Shown here one piece after another: positions 15,790-23,985 of a DNA stretch of 64,000 bases. This DNA is from Candidatus Agathobaculum intestinipullorum (lineage in GTDB: Bacteria > Bacillota > Clostridia > Oscillospirales > Butyricicoccaceae), in the NCBI GenBank assembly GCA_019117485.1, contig DWZQ01000029.1, positions 1-64,000 on the forward strand. Reading direction: 5' to 3'. Each line of letters opens with the position of its first letter. Within the stretch, counting starts at the first letter, position 1. Under the pieces are notes generated by a model, which saw only the letters and a program-made list of their open reading frames with translations, was not told the DNA's origin and searched no databases. The translations under genes were made by a program, and so were the position numbers.

Positions 15790-17026
15790 ATGGCAACAAT
15801 CGAGAAACGGGGGCAAAGCTATCGCATCAGTGTTTCTGACGGCTATGATATGAACGGCCATCAAATTCGCCATACTATGACATGGACACCGCCCATCGGT
15901 ATGACTGCAAAACAGATTGAGAAAGAAGTCAATCGGCCTTATTCGTTTAGATAAGCTCCGTCCAAAGCATATTATTTCCTTATATCAAAGTCTCTCGGAA
16001 GAGGGCGTGGCACAGCGTGCAATATCTCTTTCAAAAAATAAACACATTGACTTAAAGCAGATGTTTCGATCCAATGGTTTTACGATGGAATCCTTTGCAA
16101 AATCTTCAAATATATCGATCCGAACTCTTTGTGAAGCCTGTAATAATCGACCTGTTTCCATACAATCTGCAGAAAAAATCTGTCATACACTAGATAAAAC
16201 GCTCGCAGAGATATTTATCGTCCCAAATGTGAAACAGAAATTGGATTTTTCCACGATCCGTAAGCATCATGCTGTCCTTTCTTCTATATTATCCACTGCT
16301 GTTAAATGGCAACTGATTCCGTATAATCCGTGTGAACGTGTTCAACCGCCAAAACTAAGTCATAAAGATGTACTCTATCTGGATGAAAAGCAGGCCAGTC
16401 ATTTGTTGGATCTTGTACAGTCTGATACATTGCAGCATCAGGTCATTGTTGTTCTGGCCTTATATACAGGCATGAGACGCGGTGAAATTTGCGGTTTGGA
16501 GTGGAAAGATATCAACTTCAAATATGCAATTATTAACGTCAGCCGTTCCTCTTTATACCTTCCGGGAAAGGGGATATTCACAGATGAAACAAAAAACACT
16601 TCTTCCATACGACCAATTAAAGTACCGGATCATGTTATCCAACTGCTAAAAAAATACAGACTGCAACAAAAAGAGCAACGCTTGAAACTGGGAGATCGGT
16701 GGCAGAATTCAGGACGTATCCTTGTTCAGTGGAATGGTGCGCCGATCCATCCAAGTACAGTAACGAATTGGTTTCATACCTTCATCTTAAATTCCGATTT
16801 ACCGGACATTCACTTGCACAGCATTCGTCACACCAATATCACGCTGCAAATTGCCGGCGGCATTCCACTTACTACAGTAGCAGCCCGCGCTGGACATGCC
16901 AATTCCAGCACAACCAGTAAAATCTATGCTCATGCGATCCAATCATCTGAAGAGGCAGCTTCTCAATATCTGGATAACATTCTTCGTCCGAAAACAGCCA
17001 CGCACGGAAAAAAGAATATGTCATAA
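15790..17026 (+). pseudogene. Tyrosine integrase with internal deletion, next to tRNA-Thr
   Basis: The first frame (about 15790-15954) encodes the integrase arm-binding domain (MATIEKRGQSYRISVSDGYD, TWTPPIGMTAKQIEKEVNR). It stops at PYSFR. A second frame picks up at IRLDKLRPKHI and runs to 17026. About 60 residues that normally join the two are missing and the frame changes near 15945. The second part has an inserted XRE-like HTH (FTMESFAKSSNISIRTLCEA), then the catalytic core: YTGMRRGEICGLEW (Arg), HLHSIRHTNITL (HxxR), GHANSSTT (His) and KIYAHA (Tyr). All catalytic residues survive, but the protein is split, so autonomous integration is unlikely. Confidence 0.8.
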
Positions 17027-17142
17027 ATGAGTGGCATGCTTTCAATGAGATCATCAGTTAGCTGTAAAATAGTTTATCTATTGTAAACGCCGCAACAAAT
17101 ATCGGCATAATAGCGCAAGTTATGCACGATTATCAGCAATTA

Positions 17143-17175
17143 TAAACACCAACGTAAACACCAAATAAACACCAA
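17143..17175 (+). repeat. Three direct repeats, likely integrase arm-type sites
   Basis: TAAACACCAA occurs at 17143-17152, 17155-17164 and 17166-17175, with a spacing of 12 and 11 bp, close to one helical turn. They lie between the integrase gene and the tRNA it targets, where tyrosine integrases usually bind their arm sites. Confidence 0.6.
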
Positions 17176-17217
17176 CTCGCCGGTTGGAAAAATTATAATG
17201 CCATAAAAAGTACAAAA

Positions 17218-17252
17218 AACCCGTTATTTCTTTCGAAATAACGGGTTTTTTT
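17218..17252. terminator. Bidirectional terminator between integrase and tRNA-Thr
   Basis: AACCCGTTATTTC (17218-17230) pairs perfectly with GAAATAACGGGTT (17235-17247), with an A run on the left and a T run on the right. It can stop transcripts from both the integrase and the tRNA. Confidence 0.85.
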
Positions 17253-17253
17253 G

Positions 17254-17329
17254 TGGAGCTTGCGGCCGGACTCGAACCGGCGACCTGCGCATTACGAATG
17301 CGCTGCTCTACCAACTGAGCCACGCAAGC
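17254..17329 (-). tRNA. tRNA-Thr (anticodon CGT)
   Basis: The 76-nt gene, including encoded CCA, folds as a full cloverleaf on the minus strand. The acceptor is GCTTGCG with CGCAAGC, the D arm has GCTC/GAGC, the anticodon stem GCGCA/TGCGC holds loop TTCGTAA, and the T arm is GCCGG-TTCGAGT-CCGGC. Its 3' end faces the integrase remnant, and tRNA 3' ends are common attB sites. The island border is therefore placed here. I found no second copy of the tRNA end in the window. Confidence 0.95.
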
Positions 17330-17449
17330 AAATGTCGACTTGTCTAACCTATACTGTGCATCCTGACTAACAAGATAACCGTCTTGCATGTCAGCCTTAA
17401 TAGGATATCACGGTTTTCTGTTTTTGTCAACATTTTTTTGATATTTTTC

Positions 17450-17477
17450 TTGACTTTCTCTGTCCGTCCGCTATAAT
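17450..17477 (+). promoter_or_regulatory. Promoter of the rpsF-ssb-rpsR operon
   Basis: TTGACT (17450-17455) and TATAAT (17472-17477) with a 16-bp spacer, about 65 bp before rpsF. Confidence 0.75.
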
Positions 17478-17541
17478 AATAAAGTATCCTTGCTCACATC
17501 AAAGGATGTGGGCCAAAAGTCCAAAAGGAGGTGCTAAGAAA

Positions 17542-17838
17542 ATGGCAAAGATTTCTGGCAAGTACGAAACGATCTTCATTGTCAACCCCACGCTGGAAGA
17601 GGCAGCGGCTACCGCTGTTGCGGGCAAGTTCAAGTCTCTGATCGAGGCGAACGGCACGAACGTAGAGGTTGAGGATTGGGGCAAGCGCCGTCTGGCGTAC
17701 CCGATCGAGGACCAGAACGAGGGCATTTACACCCTGGTCCGTTTCGAGTCCAAGCCGGAGTTCCCGGCTGAGCTGGACCGTATCTACAAGATTACGGACG
17801 GCCTCATGCGTTCGCTCATCGTCTGCCTGGACGACTAA
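17542..17838 (+). CDS. rpsF: 30S ribosomal protein S6
   Basis: S6 of 98 residues, a primary partner of S18 on the platform of the small ribosomal subunit. The family signature is clear (KYETIFIVNPTLEEA, later WGKRRLAYPIEDQNEGIYTL). I take ATG at 17542, preceded by AAAGGAGG, over an in-frame upstream start at 17506 without a ribosome site. It is the first gene of the classic rpsF-ssb-rpsR operon and the first core gene after the island. Confidence 0.97.
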   Translation: MAKISGKYETIFIVNPTLEEAAATAVAGKFKSLIEANGTNVEVEDWGKRRLAYPIEDQNEGIYTLVRFESKPEFPAELDRIYKITDGLMRSLIVCLDD

Positions 17839-17854
17839 GGCGGTGAACTAACCA

Positions 17855-18343
17855 ATGCTCAACAAGGCGATTCTGATGGGTCGTTTGACCCGCGATCCCG
17901 AGTTGCGCCATACGCAATCGAACATGGCTGTGTGCTCGTTCCGTCTCGCGATTGACCGCGACCGCAAGGGACCGAACGGCGAACGCCAGACCGACTTCAT
18001 CGACTGTGTCGCATGGGGCCGTCAGGCGGAGTTTGTTGCACAGTGGTTTGCCAAAGGCGTTATGGCGATCGTTGTCGGCCGTGTCCAGTCCCGCCAGTGG
18101 CAGGACCAGAACGGCAACAACCGCACCACAGTTGAAGTGAACTGTGATGAGGTCTCCTTCGGTGAGACCAAAAAGTCCCGCGAGGCAAACGCTGGTTACG
18201 CGGGCGGCGGTTACGGCTACGATAACGGATCGCAGATGCGGCCCGAGCCTGCCGCGTCTCAGGTTGCTCCCGCATTCGATCTGCCCACGGGCGATTCGGA
18301 TTTTCAGGAGCTGGCTGACGACGACGGCGATGTCCCATTCTAA
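17855..18343 (+). CDS. ssb: Single-stranded DNA-binding protein
   Basis: SSB of 162 residues. An OB fold fills about residues 1-105 (MLNKAILMGRLTRDPELRHT, FIDCVAWGRQAEF), then a Gly/Pro-rich linker, and the acidic tip DDDGDVPF that recruits replication and repair proteins. It coats single-stranded DNA as a tetramer. It lies 16 bp after rpsF and 21 bp before rpsR in one operon. Confidence 0.97.
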   Translation: MLNKAILMGRLTRDPELRHTQSNMAVCSFRLAIDRDRKGPNGERQTDFIDCVAWGRQAEFVAQWFAKGVMAIVVGRVQSRQWQDQNGNNRTTVEVNCDEVSFGETKKSREANAGYAGGGYGYDNGSQMRPEPAASQVAPAFDLPTGDSDFQELADDDGDVPF

Positions 18344-18364
18344 ACTGAAGGAGGTTACGCGACA

Positions 18365-18637
18365 ATGGAAGAGACCAAGAAGGAATTTACCCCCCGTCCG
18401 GAGCGTGCCGAGCGCCCGCAGCGCGGCCGTCGCCGCCGCAAGGTTTGCGCGTTCTGTGTCGATAAGATCGAGCATGTTGATTATAAGGATGCTGGCAAGC
18501 TGCGCAAGTATATGTCCGAGCGCGGCAAGATCCTGCCCCGCCGTATGACCGGTACCTGCGCGCATCACCAGCGCCAGCTGACCGAGGCGATCAAGCGTGC
18601 CCGTCACATTGCTCTGCTGCCCTACACCGCGGAGTAA
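18365..18637 (+). CDS. rpsR: 30S ribosomal protein S18
   Basis: S18 of 90 residues with the core [20 protein letters not shown] and [20 protein letters not shown]. Cysteines in VCAFC and GTCAHH suggest the zinc-containing form. The basic, disordered N-terminus (about 25 residues) is longer than in many homologues. AAGGAGG lies before ATG at 18365. It is the last gene of the operon, followed by a strong terminator. Confidence 0.97.
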   Translation: MEETKKEFTPRPERAERPQRGRRRRKVCAFCVDKIEHVDYKDAGKLRKYMSERGKILPRRMTGTCAHHQRQLTEAIKRARHIALLPYTAE

Positions 18638-18662
18638 TCTGTTTTTCATACAAAAGGATACA

Positions 18663-18695
18663 AAAAGACCGTTTTCCATCGGAAAACGGTCTTTT
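18663..18695. terminator. Bidirectional terminator after rpsR
   Basis: AAAAGACCGTTTTCC (18663-18677) pairs perfectly with GGAAAACGGTCTTTT (18681-18695). It serves rpsR on the + strand and the XRE gene on the minus strand. Confidence 0.9.
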
Positions 18696-18712
18696 CTTTT
18701 TGCGTTCTGCGC

Positions 18713-18922
18713 TTACTCCTCCGTAAAGGTGAAAATCTGCTCGACGGTCAGCCCGAACACCTTCGCAATATCCATCGCAAGCCTTAGCGAGGGGTTATAC
18801 TGTCCGTTTTCCAATCGGCCGATCGTCTCTCGGCGCACGCCGACGAGTTCCGCCAGCTGCGCCTGATCCATGCCGCGCGCAGCGCGCAGTTCCTTGATGC
18901 GTGTCTGGAGCATGGCGGTCAC
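18713..18922 (-). CDS. Small XRE-family HTH regulator
   Basis: A 69-residue protein, nearly all HTH (MDQAQLAELVGVRRETIGRL, ENGQYNPSLRLAMDIAKVFG), of the compact YozG-like type. The GTG start at 18922 overlaps the stop of the upstream membrane-protein gene (GTGA); ATG at 18913 is an alternative. Pairing of such a mini-repressor with a small membrane protein is frequent in Firmicutes, and the repressor often controls its own operon. Confidence 0.85.
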   Translation of the reverse strand: MTAMLQTRIKELRAARGMDQAQLAELVGVRRETIGRLENGQYNPSLRLAMDIAKVFGLTVEQIFTFTEE

Positions 18923-19302
18923 GACGCACGGCGTTCGTAATACAAAAACGCCAGATCCTGAAACACATTGAGCAGCGCCATAAGCAGAATGGCATACTCA
19001 TAGGGAATTATGAGCGGCATTTCCTTGCCAAAAAGGATATAAAGCACCAATGCGCCGTTGAGCACATTGAACAGCAAAGAATTGGCCTTATAGCCGTTGG
19101 CATTGGCGCGTTCATCCGGCTTTTCCACGCCCAAACCGGTTTCCAGCAGCAACAGTGCGATCAGCAGCACCACGCACAGCGCGATACCAATGCCCTGCCA
19201 AGGCTGGTCCTTGATCGGGCCGTAGCTTTTGGCAAACACCCACAGGACGACGAGCACGCCCCACACGGTGGCGTGAAGCTTTTTCGCACGAGTCAGCGAC
19301 AT
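18919..19302 (-). CDS. Small integral membrane protein, partner of XRE regulator
   Basis: A 127-residue protein with four predicted membrane helices (for example TVWGVLVVLWVFAK, IALCVVLLIALLLLETGLGV, LNGALVLYILFG, AILLMALLNVFQDLAFLYY). I take ATG at 19302 because GGGAGGGG lies just upstream; a frame opening at 19356 lacks one. It is co-transcribed with the XRE gene that overlaps its stop. The function is unknown. Confidence 0.75.
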   Translation of the reverse strand: MSLTRAKKLHATVWGVLVVLWVFAKSYGPIKDQPWQGIGIALCVVLLIALLLLETGLGVEKPDERANANGYKANSLLFNVLNGALVLYILFGKEMPLIIPYEYAILLMALLNVFQDLAFLYYERRAS

Positions 19303-19442
19303 AGCAACCCCTCCCATATGTGATATATTTGTATCTCTATGCGATAAATATATCACATTCCCTATATGCCGTCAACCACAAGATATGGACGCACACACGC
19401 TGGTAAACCCAATCAAGCGGACACCATTTTGCCCCTTCCGAC

Positions 19443-19472
19443 GCATAGGGCAACCAAATCCAGCGCAAACTA
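19443..19472 (+). promoter_or_regulatory. Sigma-G-like promoter of spoVA operon
   Basis: GCATA (19443-19447), 18 bp, then CAAACTA (19466-19472), against the forespore consensus GHATR-N18-CATWHTA with one mismatch in the -10. It lies 28 bp before spoVAC. An identical pair with the same spacing occurs at 53116-53145. Confidence 0.7.
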
Positions 19473-19500
19473 AGCGCAAAACCGGAAAGGGGACGTTCCC

Positions 19501-19953
19501 ATGAAGCTGGATAAACAAAGCTACCAGCGCCTACTCGAACAGAAAAGCCCGCCCTCGCCGCTTGCGCGCGACTGCGCCAAAGCGTTCCTGTTCGGCGGGT
19601 TGATCTGCACAGTAGGCGAAGCAGTGAGCAACTTCTGGCAGTGGCGCGGGCTGGATACGACGGACACCGCCGCCGCGACAGCAATCACCATGGTATTCCT
19701 TGGCGCGCTGCTCACCTGCCTGCACATATACGAAAAGCTCGCCAAGCATGCGGGGGCCGGCACGCTTGTGCCGATCACCGGCTTTGCCAACGCAATTGTT
19801 TCGCCTGCGATGGAGTTCAAAAGCGAAGGGCTGATCCTCGGTGTAGGGGCAAAGCTGTTCGCGATTGCGGGGCCAGTGCTGGTGTACGGTATCTCTGCCA
19901 GCGTTGTGTACGGCCTGTTCCTTGTGTTTCTGGGAGGGGGCGGCGGCGCATGA
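19501..19953 (+). CDS. spoVAC: Stage V sporulation protein AC
   Basis: A 150-residue membrane protein of the SpoVAC/SpoVAEB family, with several hydrophobic helices and the conserved loops CAKAFLFGGLICTVGEA and GAGTLVPITGFANAIVSPA. It forms part of the dipicolinic acid channel of the spore inner membrane. AAGGGG lies before ATG at 19501. Its stop overlaps the spoVAD start (ATGA). It is the first gene of the operon behind a sigma-G-like promoter. Confidence 0.95.
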   Translation: MKLDKQSYQRLLEQKSPPSPLARDCAKAFLFGGLICTVGEAVSNFWQWRGLDTTDTAAATAITMVFLGALLTCLHIYEKLAKHAGAGTLVPITGFANAIVSPAMEFKSEGLILGVGAKLFAIAGPVLVYGISASVVYGLFLVFLGGGGGA

Positions 19954-20966
19954 TTGAACGCGTCGGCAAACGCACATTGCGGTTGACCAATCGCCCCTAT
20001 CTGATCGCCCACGCTGCGGCCGTCGGCAAAAAGGAGGGCGAAGGCCCGCTGGGCAACCACTTTGACTATATCGCAACCGATGACCGCATGAACCAGAAAT
20101 CGTGGGAGCTGGCCGAGAGTGCGCTGCAAAAAACCGCGATCAGCCTTGCCGTACACAAAGCTGGACTGCAAAAAGGCGATATCGACCTCATCCTCGCGGG
20201 CGACCTGCTCAACCAGTGCACCGGCTCCTTTCTCGCCTCGGTTGACTCAGACACGCCCTACCTCGGACAATACGGCGCATGCTCAACCATGGCGCAAGGG
20301 CTTGCGCTGGGCAGCTGTCTGGTCGAAAGCGGCGCGGCACGCCGCCTGCTGGCTGCCGCGTCCTCGCACTTTTGTTCCGCCGAGCGGCAGTACCGTTTCC
20401 CGCTTGCCTACGGCGGTCAGCGGTCACCAACCGCCCAATGGACAGCCACGGCTGCGGGTGCGGCCGTACTGAGCGCACAGGGTATGAGCCGCCTGCGGCT
20501 GACCCATGTGCTGTTCGGCAAAATGGTCGAGTTGGGTGTCAAGGACGCGAATAACATGGGGGCGGCGATGGCGCCCGCCGCCTATGATACCATCTCGGCG
20601 CTGCTGGCCGACCTCGGCGCGCAGCCGACCGATTTCGACTGTATCGTAACCGGCGACCTCGGGCACGTCGGCGCAGACCTGCTGCTGACGCTGCTGCGCA
20701 CCGACGGCGTCGACCTGTCGCCGGTCTACTCGGACTGCGGCAGCCTGCTGTTTGGCGACACGCAGGACACGCACGCGGGCGGCTCTGGTTGCGGCTGCTC
20801 GGCCGCTGTCCTATGCGGGCCGCTGCTGCGCGATATGCAGGCGGGCAAAATCCGCCGACTGGTGTTTGCAGGTACCGGCGCCATGATGAGCCCGACCTCG
20901 GTGCAGCAGGAGCAGCCCATCGCGGGTATCTGCCACGCAGCTGTGATCGAAAGGAGCGACGCATGA
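19950..20966 (+). CDS. spoVAD: Stage V sporulation protein AD
   Basis: SpoVAD of 338 residues, a thiolase/KAS-like fold that binds dipicolinic acid and helps load it into the spore. Typical strings are HFDYIATDDRMNQKSWELAE, NQCTGSFLAS and YGACSTMAQGLALG. I place the start at the ATG overlapping the spoVAC stop; a longer upstream frame would run through spoVAC. The 3' end overlaps spoVAE by ATGA. Confidence 0.96.
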   Translation: MIERVGKRTLRLTNRPYLIAHAAAVGKKEGEGPLGNHFDYIATDDRMNQKSWELAESALQKTAISLAVHKAGLQKGDIDLILAGDLLNQCTGSFLASVDSDTPYLGQYGACSTMAQGLALGSCLVESGAARRLLAAASSHFCSAERQYRFPLAYGGQRSPTAQWTATAAGAAVLSAQGMSRLRLTHVLFGKMVELGVKDANNMGAAMAPAAYDTISALLADLGAQPTDFDCIVTGDLGHVGADLLLTLLRTDGVDLSPVYSDCGSLLFGDTQDTHAGGSGCGCSAAVLCGPLLRDMQAGKIRRLVFAGTGAMMSPTSVQQEQPIAGICHAAVIERSDA

Positions 20967-21328
20967 GCTGGATGGAATATCTCAACGCCTTTTGGGTGGG
21001 CGGCGCGATTTGCGCCGTCTGTCAGGTGCTGATCGACCGCACCAAGCTGACCCCGGCGCGCATTTTGGTCGGGCTGGTGGTGACAGGCGTGGTTTTGCAG
21101 GCGTTCGGCCTGTACCAGCCGGTCGTAGACTACGCGGGTGCGGGTGCGACCGTACCGCTGCTGGGCTTTGGCTATTCGCTGGCCAAAGGCGTGGCCAAAG
21201 CGGTCGCGGAAAGCGGCCTGCTCGGCGTGTTCACCGGCGGTGTAACAGGCGCCGCGGGCGGCATTGCCGCGGCCATTGTATTCGGCTGCCTGTTCGCGCT
21301 GCTCGCCAAACCCAAATCGCGCTCGTGA
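20963..21328 (+). CDS. spoVAE: Stage V sporulation protein AE
   Basis: A 121-residue membrane protein (SpoVAEB type) with helices such as FWVGGAICAVCQVLID and LVGLVVTGVVLQAFGLY and the family loop DYAGAGATVPLLGFGYSLAK. It is paralogous to SpoVAC and completes the DPA channel set. AAAGGAGCG precedes ATG at 20963. It is the last gene of spoVAC-AD-AE. Confidence 0.95.
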   Translation: MSWMEYLNAFWVGGAICAVCQVLIDRTKLTPARILVGLVVTGVVLQAFGLYQPVVDYAGAGATVPLLGFGYSLAKGVAKAVAESGLLGVFTGGVTGAAGGIAAAIVFGCLFALLAKPKSRS

Positions 21329-21332
21329 TTGC

Positions 21333-21361
21333 TTGCAGTCATCGGAAAAGCCCGGTATAAT
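21333..21361 (+). promoter_or_regulatory. Promoter of dus
   Basis: TTGCAG (21333-21338) and TATAAT (21356-21361) with a 17-bp spacer, directly after the spoVA operon. Confidence 0.7.
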
Positions 21362-21393
21362 GGGGAGGACACCAACCGAAACGAGGTCTCCCC

Positions 21394-22347
21394 ATGCGCT
21401 ACTATTTTGCCCCGATGGAGGGCGTGACCGGCGCGGTCTACCGCCGCACACACCATGAATTTTTCCCCGGTATTGACAAGTATTTCATGCCTTTTATTAC
21501 GCCCACGACAACCGGACGCTTTACCCCGCGTCAACTGCGCGATATTGCGCCCGAGCATAATGTGGGCATGCCTGCCGTGCCACAACTGCTGACCAAAACT
21601 GCCGCCGATTTTATCTGGGCGGCAAACACGCTGGGCGATATGGGCTATGCGGAGGTCAATCTCAATCTGGGCTGCCCATCCGGCACAGTAACGGCCAAGG
21701 GGAAAGGCGCGGGATTTCTGGGCGACCCGGATGCACTTGACCGCTTTTTCGACGCGGTGTTTGCCGCCGTACGTGTGCCGGTTTCGGTCAAAACCCGGCT
21801 CGGCGTGCATGAGCCAGCAGAATTTGACCGTCTGCTGGATATTTATAACCGCTATCCGATTACCGAGCTGACCATCCATCCGCGCGTGCGGCAGGATTTT
21901 TACAAAGGGACGGTACGCGAAGCGGACTTTGCCGCCGCACTGCCCCGCTGTCGGATGCCAGTGTGCTACAACGGCGATGTGGTAACGGAGGCAGATGCGC
22001 GCGCCATTGCCGCACGCTATCCCGGCCTGCCTGCCCTGATGCTCGGCCGCGGACTAATTGGTGACCCCTCGCTCGTCGCCCGCCTGCGCGGCGGCCCGCG
22101 CGCGGACAGCGACACGCTGCGTACCTTCCACGACACGTTGTACGCGCGCTACTGCGATGCCTTTGGCGACGCGCGTATCGCGATGCTGCGCATGAAAGAA
22201 ATCTGGTTCTATCACCTGAACCTGTTTGAGAACAGCGAAAAGCACGGCAAACGCCTGAAAAAAGCTACCGACCCGCGCGTCTACGCAGACGCGGCGGCAT
22301 CCATCTTCCGCGATCTTACCGTGCGGGAGGATATTGTGCCGGGCTGA
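21394..22347 (+). CDS. dus: tRNA-dihydrouridine synthase
   Basis: An FMN-dependent Dus enzyme of 317 residues that reduces specific uridines in the tRNA D loop. The TIM-barrel motifs are APMEGVTG at the start, VNLNLGCPSG with the catalytic Cys, KTRLG, HPR and MLGRGLIGDP near the FMN phosphate. The C-terminal helical tRNA-binding domain follows. It is a single gene with its own promoter and terminator. Confidence 0.93.
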   Translation: MRYYFAPMEGVTGAVYRRTHHEFFPGIDKYFMPFITPTTTGRFTPRQLRDIAPEHNVGMPAVPQLLTKTAADFIWAANTLGDMGYAEVNLNLGCPSGTVTAKGKGAGFLGDPDALDRFFDAVFAAVRVPVSVKTRLGVHEPAEFDRLLDIYNRYPITELTIHPRVRQDFYKGTVREADFAAALPRCRMPVCYNGDVVTEADARAIAARYPGLPALMLGRGLIGDPSLVARLRGGPRADSDTLRTFHDTLYARYCDAFGDARIAMLRMKEIWFYHLNLFENSEKHGKRLKKATDPRVYADAAASIFRDLTVREDIVPG

Positions 22348-22377
22348 TTCCGCCCTGCATAATCGGCAAACCGACGT

Positions 22378-22407
22378 AAAAAGCCCCGCCTACCGGCGGG
22401 GCTTTTT
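22378..22407. terminator. Bidirectional terminator between dus and CNNM gene
   Basis: AAAAAGCCCCGCC pairs perfectly with GGCGGGGCTTTTT around TACC. Confidence 0.92.
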
Positions 22408-22417
22408 GTATTTCTGC

Positions 22418-23674
22418 TTATTCGGCGGGAGCCAACTCATGCTCGACGATGCGCGCCATACGCACACAACGGCTATCCGCGTCCTGCACAATGAAGTCCA
22501 GGTTCTTGTAGCTGACAACTTCATCCCGCTGCGGGATATGCTCCAGCTGGTCGGTCATCCAGCCGTTGACCGTAGTATATTCCTCATTACTGTCACGCTC
22601 CTCGTAGCCAAAAGCGGCCAGAACGTCGTCGAAACCGGCCGAGCCGCGCGCCTGATACTCATGCTCGCCGGTCTTCCAGAACTGCTCGACCACGCGGTCG
22701 TGCTCGTCCCAGATCTCGCCCACCAATTCCTCCAGCACGTCCTCCAGCGTGACGATACCGAGCGTGCCGCCGTATTCGTCGGCAATGACGGCGAAATGCG
22801 CCTTATTCTGCTGCAACAGCTTGAGCAGCGCGCCGATCTTCATCGTTTTTGCAATGAAAATCGGGGATGTCATAATGCCCTCGACCCGTTTGCCGCCGCT
22901 GAGCACAAAGTTATAAAAGTCCTTTTCGTGGATGATACCGATGATATTGTCGATCGTGCCGCGGTAGATGGGCAGGCGCGAGTAGCCGGTTTCGCGGAAC
23001 ACACGGGCGATCTCGTCCGTCCCTGTCCCCTCCTCAATGCCGCGGACAGAGACGCGGGGCGTGAAAATTTCCATCACTTCGACATCGCTGAACTCGATTG
23101 CGCTGCGGATCAGGTCGCCCTCCTGCTCGTTGATGCCGCCCTCGTTCTCGGCCTCGTCCACCATGGTCAGCAGTTCCTCTTCCGAGATCGAGCTGTCCGC
23201 CGTGGTCTTGAACACCATGCTCAGCAGCTTTTTCCACTGCACAAAAATGAAGTTGACGGGCGTAAACACCCACACAAAGGCATGGATAATCGGCGCCACC
23301 ATACGGGCAAAGCTCTCCGGCGCTTCTTTTGCCAGTGTTTTGGGGGAAATCTCACCGAAAATCAGCACGATGACCGTTGTCACGACGGTCGACATGGTTG
23401 GGCCGCGTTGCTCGCCTAACCAGTCGATAAACAGCACCGTGGCCACCGACGCGGACGCGATGTTGACGATGTTGTTGCCGATCAGGATGGTACTGAGCAG
23501 CTTGTCATATTCGTCGGCCAGTTTGAGCACAAGCGCTGCGCGCTTATCGCCCTTTTCGGCCATGCTCTTGATGCGGATGCGGTTGAGCGACGAATACGCG
23601 GTTTCGGTGGAGGAAAAGAACGCCGACATAATCAGGCAGACCACAATGATGATAATACCAGTTGTTGATTGCAT
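22418..23674 (-). CDS. CNNM/CBS-domain transporter-like membrane protein
   Basis: A 418-residue protein of the hemolysin C/CorC-like group. The N-terminal CNNM (DUF21) membrane domain (about 1-190) shows SAFFSSTETAYSSLNRIRI and IFGEISPKTLAKE. Two CBS domains follow (about 205-330, with FTPRVSVRGIEEGTGTDEIA and YGGTLGIVTLEDVLEELVGE), then a C-terminal CorC_HlyC domain. Relatives take part in magnesium efflux or homeostasis; hemolysis is not implied. GAGAAGGGA precedes ATG at 23674. Confidence 0.9.
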   Translation of the reverse strand: MQSTTGIIIIVVCLIMSAFFSSTETAYSSLNRIRIKSMAEKGDKRAALVLKLADEYDKLLSTILIGNNIVNIASASVATVLFIDWLGEQRGPTMSTVVTTVIVLIFGEISPKTLAKEAPESFARMVAPIIHAFVWVFTPVNFIFVQWKKLLSMVFKTTADSSISEEELLTMVDEAENEGGINEQEGDLIRSAIEFSDVEVMEIFTPRVSVRGIEEGTGTDEIARVFRETGYSRLPIYRGTIDNIIGIIHEKDFYNFVLSGGKRVEGIMTSPIFIAKTMKIGALLKLLQQNKAHFAVIADEYGGTLGIVTLEDVLEELVGEIWDEHDRVVEQFWKTGEHEYQARGSAGFDDVLAAFGYEERDSNEEYTTVNGWMTDQLEHIPQRDEVVSYKNLDFIVQDADSRCVRMARIVEHELAPAE

Positions 23675-23927
23675 AAAATTCCCTTCTCAAATATGTAACT
23701 CAAATAGCAACAGCGGATGGCAAACGCTATTCAAGCAGAATTTCAAAGGGAGTCGGCCGCGGCAAACCCGCGGGGTCCGGGTCAGACATAGTACACAATA
23801 TCCTTTCTCGTGCGCGGGGACAACCCGCACAGGGTAATACCAGCATTATACAGAGTTTCCCGGCTTTCGTCAAGCAGTGGCGCATGTATTTGACGCACAG
23901 CCGCACACCCCTGTGCCCCACACAGAC

Positions 23928-23963
23928 AAAAACCCGGCGCGGGATATCCCGCGCCGGGTTTTT
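23928..23963 (-). terminator. Terminator of the FHA-SEDS/PBP operon
   Basis: AAAAACCCGGCGCGGG pairs perfectly with CCCGCGCCGGGTTTTT around ATAT, 22 bp after the PBP stop. Confidence 0.92.
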
Positions 23964-23985
23964 CCTTTCCTTAGCCGCGCTCGGC

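Noticed and set aside
1..17000. Second copy of the tRNA-Thr 3' end marking the left island border
   Set aside because: I looked for the terminal sequence of the tRNA on both strands by eye and saw none; the border is probably outside the window.
17143..17175. CRISPR-like array
   Set aside because: The three 10-bp repeats have spacers of only 1-2 bp, far too short for CRISPR; no cas genes are present.
17478..17541. S6:S18-binding autoregulatory motif in the rpsF leader
   Set aside because: I could not see the expected hairpin with a CCG bulge, so I do not claim it.
22334..23419. Long + strand frame of 361 codons
   Set aside because: It is antisense to the CNNM/CBS gene, which has clear domains; GC-rich codon bias creates such mirror frames.
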